Under the pieces are notes generated by a model that did not search any database, was not told the origin of the DNA, and was given only the letters and a program-made list of their open reading frames with translations. Position numbers and translations under genes: made by a program. From Paenibacillus sp. H1-7 (GTDB lineage Bacteria; Bacillota; Bacilli; Paenibacillales; NBRC-103111), in assembly GCF_022354825.1 (NCBI RefSeq), contig NZ_CP031168.1, positions 3,535,501 through 3,599,500 of the forward strand: a stretch of 64,000 nt of DNA, read 5' to 3'. This document shows, piece by piece, positions 25,123 to 34,101 of the stretch; position 1 is the first letter of the stretch; each line of letters starts with the position of its first letter.

Positions 25123-27279
25123 TTAAACCCAAATCGCGAAATCGCCCCGAATGTGAGAGAGGAGCGGCGAAGGAGCGTCATTGTACCATAATTGCAGCGA
25201 GTGGAGGGCGCGGGTGCAGCTGACATACAGCAGCTTGGCGTCCTGCGGGGTTGCTTCATAAGTGGCTTCATCTGCGTCGGCAACGATGACCGCATCGAAC
25301 TCCAAGCCTTTGGCCATGAACGACGGCACTATGGACACGCCTCCTTCATAATGCTGCTGGCCCGCCGCGATGAGGTTGGCCTTCATGCCCGCCTGGGTCA
25401 ACTGCTTGTGAAGCGCCTCACAGCGGGCTTCCGTTCTCGCCAGCACGGCCACGGTAGCGATATCGTCGGATTGGAGGCGGCGGATTTCGGTCTGCAGCCG
25501 GGAAATCAGCTCCGTCTCCTTGACTTGTCTTACGTGCACCGGATCTCCGCTGCGAAATACCGGAACCGCCAGCGCCGCCGGGTTATCTAGACCGCGGCTC
25601 AGTACTTCGTTGGCGAAATATATAATTTCCATAGTCGAGCGATAGCTTCGATTCAATTGAAAATAGGACGATTTGTCTTCCTCGAACAGCCTGGAAAATT
25701 CGTTCCAGTCTCTAATGCCTTGATAAGCGTGAATCCCTTGCGATAAATCACCTAATATCGTAAAGGACTGGTTTCTGGTATGCATGTTCAACAGTGCAAC
25801 CTGAAACGGGGAGAAATCCTGTGCTTCATCAATCACTGTATGATCGAAGGTCAAATCGCCGTGTATGCCGTGGAATTTGGCTCGAATATACAAGAGAGGC
25901 GCCAGATCCTCGGGCTGGACGATTTTTTTCTTCAAGTGTGCTTGGGTCGCCGCCATCATTTCGTCCGGCCATGCGCCGCGCAGCTCGTCGGACAGGTAGG
26001 AAGCTTTGCTGTCTGCCGCAAACAGTTCTTTATAAAAAGTATAAGGGGTGTAAGCGGTCCAATGCTTCGTATAGTCGCGAAGCTTTTGCGACGCTTTCTT
26101 CTTGTAATCCTTCTTCAGATGGACTTCCCATACCTTCTCAAGCTCCATCTCCTGCCAGCGCTTAATCCTGGCAATAACCCGATCCCGCCGTTTCATCAAC
26201 GGTTCATGCTTGTTCTCCACATCATACCACTTGCGAATGGTCGCTGAAGAAAGCTTGGCGCCTTGCCATGGCATGTAATCTGCGTCCGGAACGGCGGTTT
26301 GTTCATATAGAAGCAGCGCCTTGTCGAGCCACTGCATATAAGCGATGGAGCCTTTGATCCGGCCCGGAGCCGTGTCATCCATGGCAGGGCGCTTCGGCCC
26401 GGTCTGGAACCAATAGCGAAGACGCTCTGCCGGATCAGCCGGCTTCACTTCGTTCTCCAGCAGCTCCAGCGCCCAATCCGTAAAAGTCGTCTGTTGGATA
26501 TGGCCTACGCCCAACTCGGGGAGAACGCCGGAAATGTAGTCGAGGAACATCCGGTTCGGAGCCAATATGATCATCCGTTCCGCCTTGACTTGATCTCGAT
26601 ATTGATATAACAAGAAGGCCAGCCGATGAAGGGCGACGGTCGTCTTCCCGCTGCCTGCAACCCCTTGTATGATGAGAGCGCTGTTTTTTACCGCCCGTAT
26701 GATTGCGTCCTGCTCGGCTTGAATCGTAGAGACAATGTCCCGGAGCTTATTATCTTTATTTTCGCCCAAACGGTATAACAGAAATTCGTCGGTAACGGCC
26801 ATAGAGTCTTCCGAGCGATCGTACGTATCGACGACCCGCTGCAATATTTGCTTGCGGATCACTAAATTTCGTTTCAAATAGACGAGCCCCTCCACGGTGC
26901 CTTCAGGCGAATCATAGGAAACGGCATCCGTACCGCCCGTAAAGGAATAAAACAAGCTGGCTACCGGGGCGCGCCAATCGACAACCATTAATTCCAGCGT
27001 GGGATCCTTCTCCACGCCGACCTTTCCAATGTATAAGGGTGATGGAGCGGAATGTCCGGTTTCCTGGAAGTCCAGTCTCCCGAAATACGGTTCCGTCTGC
27101 GCTACCGCCAGATTGCGCCGTCTGGAATCGCGGATTGACTCCAAAACCTGCTCCGTGTGGTCTTGCCCTGTATAGGGCGGAATGCTGCGAAGCTCGATTA
27201 GCTGCCGGTCAATTTCGTCTAACGTTTCCTTAAGCCTGCTCATTTCTTCGTCATATGCTTGCTTTATGCTGGACTCCAC
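25123..27279 (-). CDS. helD: UvrD/Rep-family helicase, HelD-like RNA polymerase recycling factor
   Basis: About 718 residues if GTG 27279 is used (GGAGGT lies 7 bases upstream); the frame also has ATGs at 27294 and 27303. An N-terminal coiled coil (VESSIKQAYDEEMSRLKETL) is the arm that enters the RNA polymerase secondary channel in HelD. Walker A is IQGVAGSGKTTVALHRL and Walker B VIDEAQDFSPFQ. The C-terminal motif VSCTRALHSLQLW is UvrD-like. HelD removes stalled RNA polymerase from DNA using ATP. It is divergent from the second Lpl-type operon. Confidence 0.9.
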   Translation of the reverse strand: MESSIKQAYDEEMSRLKETLDEIDRQLIELRSIPPYTGQDHTEQVLESIRDSRRRNLAVAQTEPYFGRLDFQETGHSAPSPLYIGKVGVEKDPTLELMVVDWRAPVASLFYSFTGGTDAVSYDSPEGTVEGLVYLKRNLVIRKQILQRVVDTYDRSEDSMAVTDEFLLYRLGENKDNKLRDIVSTIQAEQDAIIRAVKNSALIIQGVAGSGKTTVALHRLAFLLYQYRDQVKAERMIILAPNRMFLDYISGVLPELGVGHIQQTTFTDWALELLENEVKPADPAERLRYWFQTGPKRPAMDDTAPGRIKGSIAYMQWLDKALLLYEQTAVPDADYMPWQGAKLSSATIRKWYDVENKHEPLMKRRDRVIARIKRWQEMELEKVWEVHLKKDYKKKASQKLRDYTKHWTAYTPYTFYKELFAADSKASYLSDELRGAWPDEMMAATQAHLKKKIVQPEDLAPLLYIRAKFHGIHGDLTFDHTVIDEAQDFSPFQVALLNMHTRNQSFTILGDLSQGIHAYQGIRDWNEFSRLFEEDKSSYFQLNRSYRSTMEIIYFANEVLSRGLDNPAALAVPVFRSGDPVHVRQVKETELISRLQTEIRRLQSDDIATVAVLARTEARCEALHKQLTQAGMKANLIAAGQQHYEGGVSIVPSFMAKGLEFDAVIVADADEATYEATPQDAKLLYVSCTRALHSLQLWYNDAPSPLLSHIRGDFAIWV

Positions 27280-27473
27280 TACATAAACCTCCATTCGTTC
27301 CATCCTGGTATGAAGACAGGGACGTATACTATATCATACTTGCTCTGGGAAATGCAACCAAAAGCAAAACGTAAAAAAACACAACTGACTACAAGCCAGT
27401 CCATTGTTGGATACATGGTTCGACAAGTAAAATCAAAGTACAAAATAAATCATGACTAGAGGAGGGGTGTAGA

Positions 27474-28430
27474 ATGGCAAGCAAGATTCAAGCTGCAGAT
27501 AGCGTGCAAGTTCAATTCGGCTCGAAAAAAGCGAAGAGAGCATTCATTAGAAAATACGCTGCATTATATCTGATTTCCATTCCGGGCATTATCTATTTTT
27601 TGGTGTTTAAATACGTACCGCTGCTCGGTTCCGTAATTGCCTTTCAAGACTACAACATTTTTAAAGGGGTAACGGGAAGCGAATGGGTTGGTCTCGATCA
27701 TTTTAAACGGATGTTCGAGTACGATGAATTTGTAATTATACTTAAGAACACGTTGCTAATCGGTTTATACGATCTGGTATTTGCTTTTCCGGTTCCGATC
27801 ATTCTGGCGCTTCTTCTGAACGAGGTGCGCATTCAAGTATATAAAAGAATTGTGCAAACGGTCATTTATATGCCGCACTTCCTGTCCTGGGTTATCGTAG
27901 GCGGGATTGTAGCCGGATTGCTTTCTCCGAGCAGCGGCTTCGTCAATCATATCCTTGGTATGTTCGGTATTGAACCGATCTACTTCCTGGGTGAAAATTC
28001 GTACATTCGTACGATTCTGATCTCCTCCGGCATTTGGAAGGACAGCGGCTGGGGAACGATTATTTACTTGGCAGCCATCGCCGGCATTAACCCGGATTTG
28101 TACGAGGCGGCTCAAATCGACGGTGCGAATCGTCTTCGCCAGACGTTCTCGATTACCATTCCAACCATCATGCCTACCATCACGATCTTGCTGCTGCTTC
28201 ATATGGGTAACTTCCTGGACTTCGGCTTCGAACGCGTATACATTTTCTTGAACCCGCTGAACAGCGAGAACGGGGAAATACTCGACACCTATGTGTATAG
28301 AGCGGGCTTGGTGGACCGACAGTACAGTTATACGACAGCGATCGGCTTGTTCAAATCTCTTGTCGGCTTGGCTCTTATTATGATAGGTAATACTTTCAGT
28401 AAAAAAGCAACTGGAGAAGGTCTCTACTAA
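27474..28430 (+). CDS. Carbohydrate ABC transporter permease, LplB type (second system)
   Basis: 318 residues, six membrane helices, EAA loop YEAAQIDGANRLRQTFSITIPT. The ribosome site is AGAGGAGGGGTG before ATG 27474. It is a paralogue of the gene at 5627 and shares the YTLISIPG-like start, the PHFLSWVI stretch and the GIWKDSGWGTIIYLAAI stretch. First gene of a transporter unit whose binding protein, regulator and kinase follow on the same strand, the reverse gene order of the first cluster. Confidence 0.92.
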   Translation: MASKIQAADSVQVQFGSKKAKRAFIRKYAALYLISIPGIIYFLVFKYVPLLGSVIAFQDYNIFKGVTGSEWVGLDHFKRMFEYDEFVIILKNTLLIGLYDLVFAFPVPIILALLLNEVRIQVYKRIVQTVIYMPHFLSWVIVGGIVAGLLSPSSGFVNHILGMFGIEPIYFLGENSYIRTILISSGIWKDSGWGTIIYLAAIAGINPDLYEAAQIDGANRLRQTFSITIPTIMPTITILLLLHMGNFLDFGFERVYIFLNPLNSENGEILDTYVYRAGLVDRQYSYTTAIGLFKSLVGLALIMIGNTFSKKATGEGLY

Positions 28431-28460
28431 TACATTAGAGCAACATGGAGGTGAAACGAA

Positions 28461-29330
28461 ATGATCATGACGAAAAGCTACAAAACATTTAATGTAATCA
28501 ATATTATATTTTTGACGGTGTTAGGATTGACCATGGTGCTGCCGCTGCTGCACGTAATCGCTCAATCGTTCAGTAACAGCGTTGCCATCAATAAAGGCGA
28601 GGTGTTCTTCTGGCCCGTCAATTTTACAACAGCCAACTATGCGAGTATCTTGAGCGACGCTTCCATCTGGACAGCGTTCCGTAACAGTATTATTATTACG
28701 GTCGGAGGTACGCTAATTAACCTGATCGCTACCGCGTCCTTGGCTTATCCGCTATCCAGACAAGAATATTTGGGACGCAAAGTGATTTTGATCATGGTTT
28801 TGGTTACCCTAATCTTCCATGCTCCGCTGATTCCTAACTATTTGGTTCTCAAACAATTACAGCTTTTGAACACCTTGTGGGTATTGATGATTCCGACTGC
28901 GATCAGCGCCTATAACTTGTTCGTTATGCGCTCGTTCTTCATGAACCTTCCTAACGAGCTGTTCGATTCGGCCCGTATTGACGGCTGCAGCGAGGTTGGC
29001 ATGGTATGGCGAATCGTGCTTCCATTGTCCAAACCGGCTATGGCTACCATGGGTATTATGTACGCCGTTAGTAACTGGAATACGTATTCCGCTGCAATTT
29101 ACTATATCAACAACCGTGCGTTGATTCCGCTGCAAGTCCGTCTTCGCGAAATGATCATTACCGACCAGTTCGGCGGGCAGGATTCCGCGTTGGATTCCAT
29201 TGTGAACTTGTCGCCGGAAGGCATGAAGATGGCTGTTATCGTTATTGCAACAATCCCGATTATGTTGGTGTATCCGTTCCTGCAAAAGCATTTTATCAAA
29301 GGGATGCTTGTTGGTTCGATAAAATCATAA
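28461..29330 (+). CDS. Carbohydrate ABC transporter permease, LplC/YtcP type (second system)
   Basis: 289 residues with six membrane helices and EAA loop FDSARIDGCSEVGMVWRIVLPLS. The C-terminal KHFIKGMLVGSIKS tail is family-typical. GGAGGTG lies 8 bases before ATG 28461. It is the membrane partner of the preceding permease, 30 bases apart. No ATPase gene is present, so the system probably borrows a shared MsmX-like ATPase. Confidence 0.92.
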   Translation: MIMTKSYKTFNVINIIFLTVLGLTMVLPLLHVIAQSFSNSVAINKGEVFFWPVNFTTANYASILSDASIWTAFRNSIIITVGGTLINLIATASLAYPLSRQEYLGRKVILIMVLVTLIFHAPLIPNYLVLKQLQLLNTLWVLMIPTAISAYNLFVMRSFFMNLPNELFDSARIDGCSEVGMVWRIVLPLSKPAMATMGIMYAVSNWNTYSAAIYYINNRALIPLQVRLREMIITDQFGGQDSALDSIVNLSPEGMKMAVIVIATIPIMLVYPFLQKHFIKGMLVGSIKS

Positions 29331-29344
29331 ATAAACACAACCTT

Positions 29345-29376
29345 CCGTAAGTTTAACAATTCTGCTAAGCTTACGG
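29345..29376 (+). other. Hairpin between permease and binding-protein genes
   Basis: CCGTAAG (29345-29351) pairs perfectly with CTTACGG (29370-29376) around an 18-base loop, with a further TTA/TAA pair inside. There is no T tract, so it is more likely an mRNA processing or stabilising structure than a terminator. Confidence 0.55.
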
Positions 29377-29393
29377 TTAGGTTATGATAACAA

Positions 29394-29407
29394 TGTAAAC
29401 GCAACCA
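29394..29407 (+). promoter_or_regulatory. Weak cre-like site before the second binding-protein gene
   Basis: TGTAAACGCAACCA matches the cre consensus except at two positions. It sits 38 bases before the binding-protein ATG. Confidence 0.3.
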
Positions 29408-29444
29408 AACAAATTACACAGATTATTAAGGGAGAAGGGGTAAC

Positions 29445-31019
29445 ATGAAAAAGACAATAGGCGTAGTAATGGCATCCGTACTGGCTGTTGGCTCTCTTGC
29501 AGGCTGTGCAGGCGGCAGCGGAACCAAGGAAGGCGACAAAGCTGGCGGACAAGCAGCAGCAACCGGTCCTACGAAATTTTCCATTTCGTTTCCTACAACA
29601 ACAGGCGACGGATACGGTCAAAAGCAGCCGGATCTGAAAAATGAAAAGTGGGTTCAACGGTTAAATAAATTGACCAATACCGAATTGGATGTTAGATTGG
29701 TTCAAAGGGAGAAAATGAGCGTTCTGTTCGCCGGTAACGACATTCCGGACGTTCTGGGAAGCCTTGACACTCCGACAGGTAAAGACATGGCAGGATCCGT
29801 CGAAGCAGGCGTATTCCAGCCGCTGGACGAAGCACTGAAGCAATATGCTCCGAACCTGTTGAAGAAAGTTCCTAAGTCCGCATGGGATGCCGTTTCCTAC
29901 AAAGGCAAAATTTACGGTATTCCGGATTACTTGACGAACCCGTCCCGCCGCGGTACGTTCATTCGTACAGACCTGCTGGAAAAAACGGGCCTTCCGGTTC
30001 CGAAAACCGTTGATGATTTCATCAACGTAATGCGCGCATTTAAAAAGCTGGGTGTAGAAAATCCATATCAAATGCGTGAAAACTTCAAGTATGCCGATGT
30101 CATCCTGGGTGCGTACGACGTGCTTCCTTATAAAGACCAGTTCGAGAAACAAGGCGACCAAATCGTTCCTAAGTTCTTCGATGTAGAGAATATGCAAAAA
30201 GCGCTCCAAGCTTACAAAACGATGTATGATGAAGGCTTGATCCCTAAAGATTTCGCTACCATCTCTTCGACAGACTACAGCAAAAACATCAACGCGGGTA
30301 AATCCGGTATGTGGTCTGCCAACGTTGGCGGCGGCTTGCCTAACTTCAGAACAAACATTAAAGCTGTAGATCCTAGTGCAAAAGTGGACGTTATCGCATC
30401 TCCTAAAGGGCCTGAAGGCAAAGGCGGATACTTCTTGTACTCCCCAATGGTTCGTGCGTTCTATATCAACAAAAGCGTAGACCAAGCGAAATTGGCAGGC
30501 ATCCTGAAATTCTTCGACTGGATGACTACGGACGAAGCGGCTAAATTCTTCAGCCTTGGCGTCGAAGGCGAGAACTACACGGTAGATAACGGCAAAATCA
30601 ACTACAAAGTTCCTACAAACAAAGATGAGAGTGGAGAAGAAGGCTGGCGCGCAGGTACGCTGTGGGTAGGTCAAGACGCAACGTACAACAAGCTGCACCT
30701 GCAATTGAACCAAGACGGTCAAGATACTTTGAAAGCATTTGACACTATCTTGTCCACCGAAGGCTTGGGCGGCTTCGGCTACGCTCCTGACCTGAAAGCA
30801 TTCTCCAAATATCCTGACTTGACTCCGCTTGGCGACGTAGGTCCTAAACTGATCGTTGACCATATGGTCAAAATGATCTATGGTAAAGAGCCTATCTCCG
30901 ACTGGCCGAAGGTTATTGAGGAGTACAAAGCAAAAGGCGGTAACGAGATTATCAAAGAAGCAACAGAAAGATATAATAACAAAGACGGTCTCGTAACATT
31001 TACTAACCAAAAACAATAA
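29445..31019 (+). CDS. Extracellular solute-binding lipoprotein (second Lpl-type system)
   Basis: 524 residues. Type II signal peptide MKKTIGVVMAS..., lipobox LAGC, then a Gly-rich linker (CAGGSGTKEGDKAGGQ). The mature part is a large two-lobed family 1-like binding domain. The ribosome site is GGGAGAAGGGG. The codon choice is unusually A/T- and Lys/Asp-rich, as expected for a highly expressed surface protein. A hairpin before it may keep its mRNA level above that of the permeases. Ligand unknown; probably an oligosaccharide. Confidence 0.92.
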   Translation: MKKTIGVVMASVLAVGSLAGCAGGSGTKEGDKAGGQAAATGPTKFSISFPTTTGDGYGQKQPDLKNEKWVQRLNKLTNTELDVRLVQREKMSVLFAGNDIPDVLGSLDTPTGKDMAGSVEAGVFQPLDEALKQYAPNLLKKVPKSAWDAVSYKGKIYGIPDYLTNPSRRGTFIRTDLLEKTGLPVPKTVDDFINVMRAFKKLGVENPYQMRENFKYADVILGAYDVLPYKDQFEKQGDQIVPKFFDVENMQKALQAYKTMYDEGLIPKDFATISSTDYSKNINAGKSGMWSANVGGGLPNFRTNIKAVDPSAKVDVIASPKGPEGKGGYFLYSPMVRAFYINKSVDQAKLAGILKFFDWMTTDEAAKFFSLGVEGENYTVDNGKINYKVPTNKDESGEEGWRAGTLWVGQDATYNKLHLQLNQDGQDTLKAFDTILSTEGLGGFGYAPDLKAFSKYPDLTPLGDVGPKLIVDHMVKMIYGKEPISDWPKVIEEYKAKGGNEIIKEATERYNNKDGLVTFTNQKQ

Positions 31020-31026
31020 TGAATCG

Positions 31027-31064
31027 AGCATCTGCCTTGACTGTTCAGGGCAGATGCTTTTCCC
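31027..31064 (+). terminator. Terminator after the second binding-protein gene
   Basis: A 10-bp perfect stem AGCATCTGCC/GGCAGATGCT with a 12-base loop is followed by TTTTCCCGTTTTTT. Partial read-through would feed the downstream regulator and kinase. Confidence 0.82.
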
Positions 31065-31092
31065 GTTTTTTCATCCAAAGGGGGATAACAGC

Positions 31093-32112
31093 ATGCAATT
31101 GCTTATCGTAGATGACGAACCAATCATTCGCAAAGGATTGGCACGAATGGCAGAACAATACCCCCTGCCGTCATCTCAAATTCATACGGCGTCCAACGGT
31201 GTTCAGGCTTTGGAAATGATCGAGGAGAACATGCCCGACATCATTTTTACCGACATTCGGATGCCGAAAATGGACGGGGTAGAGCTCTGCAAGCAGCTCC
31301 ATGAACGATACGACCATATTCCCGTCGTCGTCATATCCGGTTATTCGGATTTTGAGTATGCTCAAAAGTGCATGTCATATGGAGTGAAGCACTACTTATT
31401 AAAGCCCGTGACGAAAGCCGATGTCGCCGACGTTCTGAATTCCTTGATAAAGGCCAAGCCGAAAGGCGTTATTTCCTTAACTAAGTACGAGGAATGGATC
31501 GAGAAGGTGGAACAGGCCATCTGGCTGCTCAAGCTGGATGAAGTGAGTCAGCTGACGGAAGAATGGAAGAAATATTGTCTGTCGTCGGATATGAATGCGG
31601 CTCAGCTCAAAGAGCTGCTTGAGGAATGCATCAACCTGCTTGTAAAACGGCTGGAGCGAAAGTCCATGGCAATCGTTCCCGATAAGTTCGACGACCGGAT
31701 GATGACCCGTGAGGAGGCGTTCCAGGCATTCGACAAGCAGCTGCAGCAGCTGATCTCCGAGCTGATGATGAAGCGGAGCGGCAATTACAAGGATCCGATG
31801 AAAGAGGCCAAAGCGTATATCGACAACCATCTGTCCGAAGAAATTACGCTGGAGGAAGTAGCCGAAATGGTGGGACTTACTCCGACCTATTTCAGCTCGC
31901 TGTTCAAAAAAATGACGAACGAAACGTTCGTGCAGTACCGCATTAAGAGACGGATCGAGCTGGCGCAAAAATTAATGGCGGTGCCTCATTTGAAGATGAG
32001 CGACATTGCGGCAGAGGTCGGCTACGAGGACTACCCGCATTTTACGAAAATGTTCAAGAAAATGACCGGCTATTCGCCGTCCGAATATCGGAATATACTG
32101 GGGATTAAATAA
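31093..32112 (+). CDS. Two-component response regulator, YesN/AraC type (second system)
   Basis: About 339 residues from ATG 31093 (AAAGGGGATAACAGC). The receiver domain has LLIVDDEPIIRKGL, the phospho-acceptor in IIFTDIRMPKMDG, and the Lys in YLLKPVTKADV. A short linker leads to two AraC helix-turn-helix units (ITLEEVAEMVGLTPTYFSSL and MSDIAAEVGYEDYPHFTKMF). It is shorter than the first system's regulator because it lacks the long middle region. It likely controls the transporter genes just upstream. Its stop overlaps the kinase start by one base. Confidence 0.92.
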   Translation: MQLLIVDDEPIIRKGLARMAEQYPLPSSQIHTASNGVQALEMIEENMPDIIFTDIRMPKMDGVELCKQLHERYDHIPVVVISGYSDFEYAQKCMSYGVKHYLLKPVTKADVADVLNSLIKAKPKGVISLTKYEEWIEKVEQAIWLLKLDEVSQLTEEWKKYCLSSDMNAAQLKELLEECINLLVKRLERKSMAIVPDKFDDRMMTREEAFQAFDKQLQQLISELMMKRSGNYKDPMKEAKAYIDNHLSEEITLEEVAEMVGLTPTYFSSLFKKMTNETFVQYRIKRRIELAQKLMAVPHLKMSDIAAEVGYEDYPHFTKMFKKMTGYSPSEYRNILGIK

Positions 32113-33929
32113 TGAAAGGAAATTTGTCTCGCAAGCTGGTTACGTACTTTCTGGTCGTCATTGTGCTGTCGTTGACATCGGTAGGCGTCTTTACGTATAC
32201 ACGCTCCTCCGAGGAACTGGATAGGCAGAGCAGCCGCCATATGTCGCAGATTGTCAATAATGCCATGTACCAGACGGATTTGTACTTGCAAAACTATGAG
32301 CGCTCCATGTCGTCGCTGTTATCCAATCAGGACGTGAAGCAGTTCGTCGATATGCCGCGCATTGAAGGCTATGAATATTACAGCTTCTATTCGTCGATCC
32401 GGGACTACGGAATGAAGCCGATATTTATCCGGAATCCGGAAGTGGCCAGTATTTATATTATCAGCAATAACGAAAATGCGATTTTCGGTTTTAACGGCAG
32501 CGGACCCGATCAAACGTTGAGCCCACCGGAAATTACAGACAGGCTGGCCTTTCTGAAAGAGCGAACGAAGGACAACGGTCAGCTAAGTCCGCTCATCTCA
32601 AGCATTCAAACGGAACGGAAGAACAGCTACATTACTTTGGCGCGAAAAATCAGAGGGTTGGCATCACCGAATTTCAACGGAGTCCTGGCGTTTGAAGTAC
32701 AGTCCAAGGAGCTGTCCACGCTGTGGGGCGGCATTGATTTAGGTGAGGACGGCTACTTTTTCATAATCGACGAATCGGGAGAGATCGTGTACCATCCGCA
32801 ATGGGAACGAATAGGATCGGTTCTGGAAGCGGATATGATGTCGCAGATCAATAAATCCGATGCGCAAATGTTCGAGAAGCGGGAAGGAAACGAGAAGCGT
32901 ATGTTCGTCAGCCGCAAGTCCGCTTATTCAGGCTGGACGCTTGTCGTTTCGATGCCGCTCGACGAATTGAAAAAACCGATTGCCAGCATCCGTACGACGA
33001 CGATTATCGTCGGTTTGATCACCTTGGTTGCGGCAATTTGGCTGTCGCAGCGGTTCGGCATGTCGATTGCCCGTCCGATCCGTGTCCTGAAGAACGGAAT
33101 GAGGCAAACCGAGAAGGGGAACTGGATGACGATTCCGGTGAGCCACCCCGAGCCGAAGGATGAGATTGACGAGCTGACATTCAGTTATAATCTGATGGTC
33201 AAGCGATTGTCGGAGCTGGTCAAGCAGGTGTACGAAGCCGAGCTGCAGAACAGGGAAACGCAGCTGGAGCGCCAAAAGGCCGAATTCCAATCGCTTCAAA
33301 TGCAGATCAATCCGCATTTCTTGTACAATACGCTGGAAACGATAGCCTGCTATGCTGCGCTGAAGGATTCCGATGAGATATCGGAAATCGTAAAATCGAT
33401 GGCTTACATGCTGCGTTATTCGGTGCAAACGAATCTGGAGGAAATTACGGTAGCGAATGAGCTGAAGCATGTGCTGACGTATATGATTATTTTGCGCCAC
33501 CGGATCGACCATGAGTTCGAGATCGAGGCAGCGGTCCCGCCGAAATATTTGCTTCATAAAATGGTCCGGCTGACGCTCCAGCCGCTGGTGGAAAACGTAT
33601 TCCAGCACGCGTTTCCGGACGGCGTGGAAGATCATCATTATATACGTATCGACGCAGGCGTTGAGGACGATATATTTTGGGTGAGCGTAGAGGACAATGG
33701 TGTCGGCATACCCGAGAGCAAACTTGCGGAATTAAATGAAAAGCTGTCCACGTACCGGCTGACCGACGAAATGGACAAAAATGAAAAAATTACAAGCGGA
33801 ATCGGAATCATGAACGTGCACCGGAGAATCCAAATGGTATTCGGTGAGAAGTACGGTCTTCGCATAGAGAGCGTAGAGGGTGAAGGCACCAAGATGTTCA
33901 TGGATATGCCGGTTTCCAATTCCAAATAA
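32112..33929 (+). CDS. Sensor histidine kinase, YesM type (second system)
   Basis: 605 residues. Membrane helices lie near residues 10-30 and 292-312 and flank a Cache-type extracellular sensor. A HAMP and coiled coil follow. The phospho-accepting His is in QINPHFLYNTLETIAC (about residue 402), the N box is PLVENVFQHAF, and the G boxes are EDNGVGIPES and GIGIMNVHRRI. TAATG overlap with the regulator means translational coupling. Ends at a clean terminator. Confidence 0.93.
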   Translation: MKGNLSRKLVTYFLVVIVLSLTSVGVFTYTRSSEELDRQSSRHMSQIVNNAMYQTDLYLQNYERSMSSLLSNQDVKQFVDMPRIEGYEYYSFYSSIRDYGMKPIFIRNPEVASIYIISNNENAIFGFNGSGPDQTLSPPEITDRLAFLKERTKDNGQLSPLISSIQTERKNSYITLARKIRGLASPNFNGVLAFEVQSKELSTLWGGIDLGEDGYFFIIDESGEIVYHPQWERIGSVLEADMMSQINKSDAQMFEKREGNEKRMFVSRKSAYSGWTLVVSMPLDELKKPIASIRTTTIIVGLITLVAAIWLSQRFGMSIARPIRVLKNGMRQTEKGNWMTIPVSHPEPKDEIDELTFSYNLMVKRLSELVKQVYEAELQNRETQLERQKAEFQSLQMQINPHFLYNTLETIACYAALKDSDEISEIVKSMAYMLRYSVQTNLEEITVANELKHVLTYMIILRHRIDHEFEIEAAVPPKYLLHKMVRLTLQPLVENVFQHAFPDGVEDHHYIRIDAGVEDDIFWVSVEDNGVGIPESKLAELNEKLSTYRLTDEMDKNEKITSGIGIMNVHRRIQMVFGEKYGLRIESVEGEGTKMFMDMPVSNSK

Positions 33930-33948
33930 ATCAATCTGTACTCAGGCG

Positions 33949-33987
33949 GACGGCTCCGATCAGATTCATTCGGGAGCCGTCTTTTTT
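33949..33987 (+). terminator. Terminator closing the second Lpl/YesNM cluster
   Basis: GACGGCTCC (33949-33957) pairs with GGAGCCGTC (33973-33981), followed directly by TTTTTT. Confidence 0.88.
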
Positions 33988-34101
33988 CGCTTACATACTA
34001 TGAAAAACGATGTCTGAAGGCAGCTATGGTAGTTTACAAAGATGCTGTTTTTCGTTACGATGAAGGAATAACTTCTTTAATGATTGAGGAGCTAATTGCA
34101 T

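Noticed and set aside
29661..31031. 456-codon minus-strand frame
   Set aside because: Antisense of the binding protein; no ribosome site and unnatural composition.
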